Below are positions 6,283 to 7,225 of a stretch of 7,225 nucleotides of DNA, one piece after another; the stretch's first letter is position 1, and each line of letters starts with the position of its first letter. The stretch comes from Eubacterium sp. (GTDB taxonomy: Bacteria; Bacillota_A; Clostridia; Lachnospirales; Lachnospiraceae): NCBI GenBank assembly GCA_017475785.1, contig JAFVEX010000039.1, forward strand, positions 1-7,225, in the 5' to 3' direction. The notes under the pieces were generated by a model. It searched no databases and was not told where the DNA came from. It was given only the letters and a program-made list of their open reading frames with translations. Made by a program: the position numbers and the translations under genes.

Positions 6283-7148
6283 TCCGCCAGCCCCGGCGTC
6301 GTGTATGTCTTGCGGTATTTGCGCGGAGAGAGTCCGACCTGCTTCTGGAACTGAATGTTGAAGTTGTTCGGATTGGAGAAGCCTACCTGGCTGGCAATTT
6401 CCGTGATGGTACGCCGCGTGGTGATCAGCAGCGTCTGCGCCTCTCCGATTCTCCGCCGGATGATGTAATTCATCGGAGAGTAACCAGTCTCCTCCTTGAA
6501 AATGTGCGCAAGATAATACGTGCTGATATGGAACTCCTTGCTGATGGACTGCAGGGAGAGATCATTCATATAATTGGTATCCAGATACTGCCGGATGTCC
6601 ATGATCAGAGAAGACTGTCCGGGAAGTGTGTCGTCTTCCTCTGTATTTCCCGCGATATTCAGCACCAGGGCGAGAATGGAGAGCATCAGATACTGGCACG
6701 TCTCCTCAATGCCCGGCGCGTTTGAAACGAGAAGCTCGTAAATGGAGCGGAACAGGCTGTTGAATACCTCGTAGTGTTCTTCCGTCGGAAAAACCGGGCG
6801 GGTGTTCGGTCCGATCAGGTGGTTTTCCGGAAGACCTGGCACCTGCAGGTTGTCGAGCGCAATCGCGTAATACGCGACATTGTCCTGTTCCTCCAGCAGA
6901 TCATCGTGCAGCGTCCCGCAGTTTGTGATGACCATGTCGCCCTTCTTGATCGGGAAAACCTGGTGGTCGATGACGTAGCGGGACGTACCGCTGCGCACAA
7001 ACAGAAGCTCACACCGGTCGCTGTGGTTGTGCAGGATTCTGGTGTGGTGCGCGTAGTCTACATGGATGTTACTGGCAGACAAAAGCCGCGGCGTCGTTCC
7101 ATCCGCAAAAGAAGATGCCGCCTCTCGTTTGACAAAACATTGAATCAT
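6240..7148 (-). CDS. AraC-family transcriptional regulator
   Basis: The protein (302 residues from the chosen start) has the normal AraC layout. A cupin-type sensing domain spans about 42-83 and includes HSDRCELLFVRSGTSRYVID and KKGDMVITNCGTLHDD. A C-terminal double helix-turn-helix follows, with LSLQSISKEFHISTYYLAHIF (about 197-217) and ITEIASQVGFSNPNNF (about 248-263), ending in GLSPRKYRK. About 22 acidic or polar residues follow. I chose the start at 7148 because GAGG lies six bases upstream. An ATG 12 bases earlier, at 7160, keeps the frame but has only a poor AAAAGA signal. A stop lies just upstream of that. The gene converges on the other AraC gene and overlaps its 3' end by 43 bases. 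Its target is unknown: it faces away from whatever lies to the right and may control genes there, or it may share control of xylAB. Confidence 0.88.
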   Translation of the reverse strand: MIQCFVKREAASSFADGTTPRLLSASNIHVDYAHHTRILHNHSDRCELLFVRSGTSRYVIDHQVFPIKKGDMVITNCGTLHDDLLEEQDNVAYYAIALDNLQVPGLPENHLIGPNTRPVFPTEEHYEVFNSLFRSIYELLVSNAPGIEETCQYLMLSILALVLNIAGNTEEDDTLPGQSSLIMDIRQYLDTNYMNDLSLQSISKEFHISTYYLAHIFKEETGYSPMNYIIRRRIGEAQTLLITTRRTITEIASQVGFSNPNNFNIQFQKQVGLSPRKYRKTYTTPGLADQVRPDSPDEQEES

Positions 7149-7182
7149 AAAGCGCCTCATTTCTATGAGATCTTTTCAGAAC

Positions 7183-7225
7183 GCCCATTTCCTTAAAGCC
7201 ATTTTCTTAAAGCCATTTTCTTAAA
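7183..7225. repeat. 14-bp tandem repeat upstream of the second regulator, running to the window edge
   Basis: Two identical 14-base units (7198-7211 and 7212-7225, GCCATTTTCTTAAA) and one 15-base variant (7183-7197) stand head to tail, about 35 bases upstream of the regulator start. The array reaches the last base of the window and may continue. It could be an operator array or a slippage product. It lies where the promoter of this gene should be, but I see no clear -35/-10 pair. Confidence 0.7.

Overview
The window is a D-xylose catabolism locus from what looks like a low-to-mid GC Gram-positive anaerobe. The class II xylose isomerase, FGGY xylulokinase, strong purine-rich ribosome sites and AraC-type local regulators suggest a gut-type Clostridia, most likely a Lachnospiraceae-like genome. 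That placement is inference from protein style, not a database match.

Layout, left to right. Positions 2-382 (+) hold the C-terminal half of a TauE/SafE-type membrane permease that is cut by the window edge. It is followed after 10 bases by an aldose 1-epimerase (393-1454, +) and a clear intrinsic terminator (1465-1494). Positions 1495-1642 carry no gene. They hold two 22-bp direct repeats and then two extra 38-bp tandem copies of the 3' end of the next gene. On the minus strand lie xylB (1643-3247) and xylA (3434-4753), transcribed in the order xylA then xylB from a probable promoter at 4880-4908. A strong RNA hairpin sits between the two genes. Divergent from xylA is an AraC-family regulator (5122-6282, +). 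The 368-base divergent region contains the xylA promoter, a cre-like site and a 122-base nested palindrome. A second AraC-family regulator (6240-7148, -) converges on the first and overlaps its 3' end by 43 bases.

How the genes fit together. The epimerase can interconvert sugar anomers, XylA converts D-xylose to D-xylulose, and XylB phosphorylates it to D-xylulose 5-phosphate for the pentose phosphate or phosphoketolase routes. The divergent AraC protein is the natural candidate for the xylose-responsive regulator. No sugar transporter is visible.

The core genes are ordinary. The unusual content is repeat-derived: a 45-bp in-frame duplication inside a roughly 45-residue insertion in XylB, duplicated xylB gene ends, a low-complexity C-terminal tail on the first AraC protein, and short tandem repeats at the right edge. 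I found no CRISPR array, tRNA, rRNA, transposase or clear defence or novel multi-gene system.
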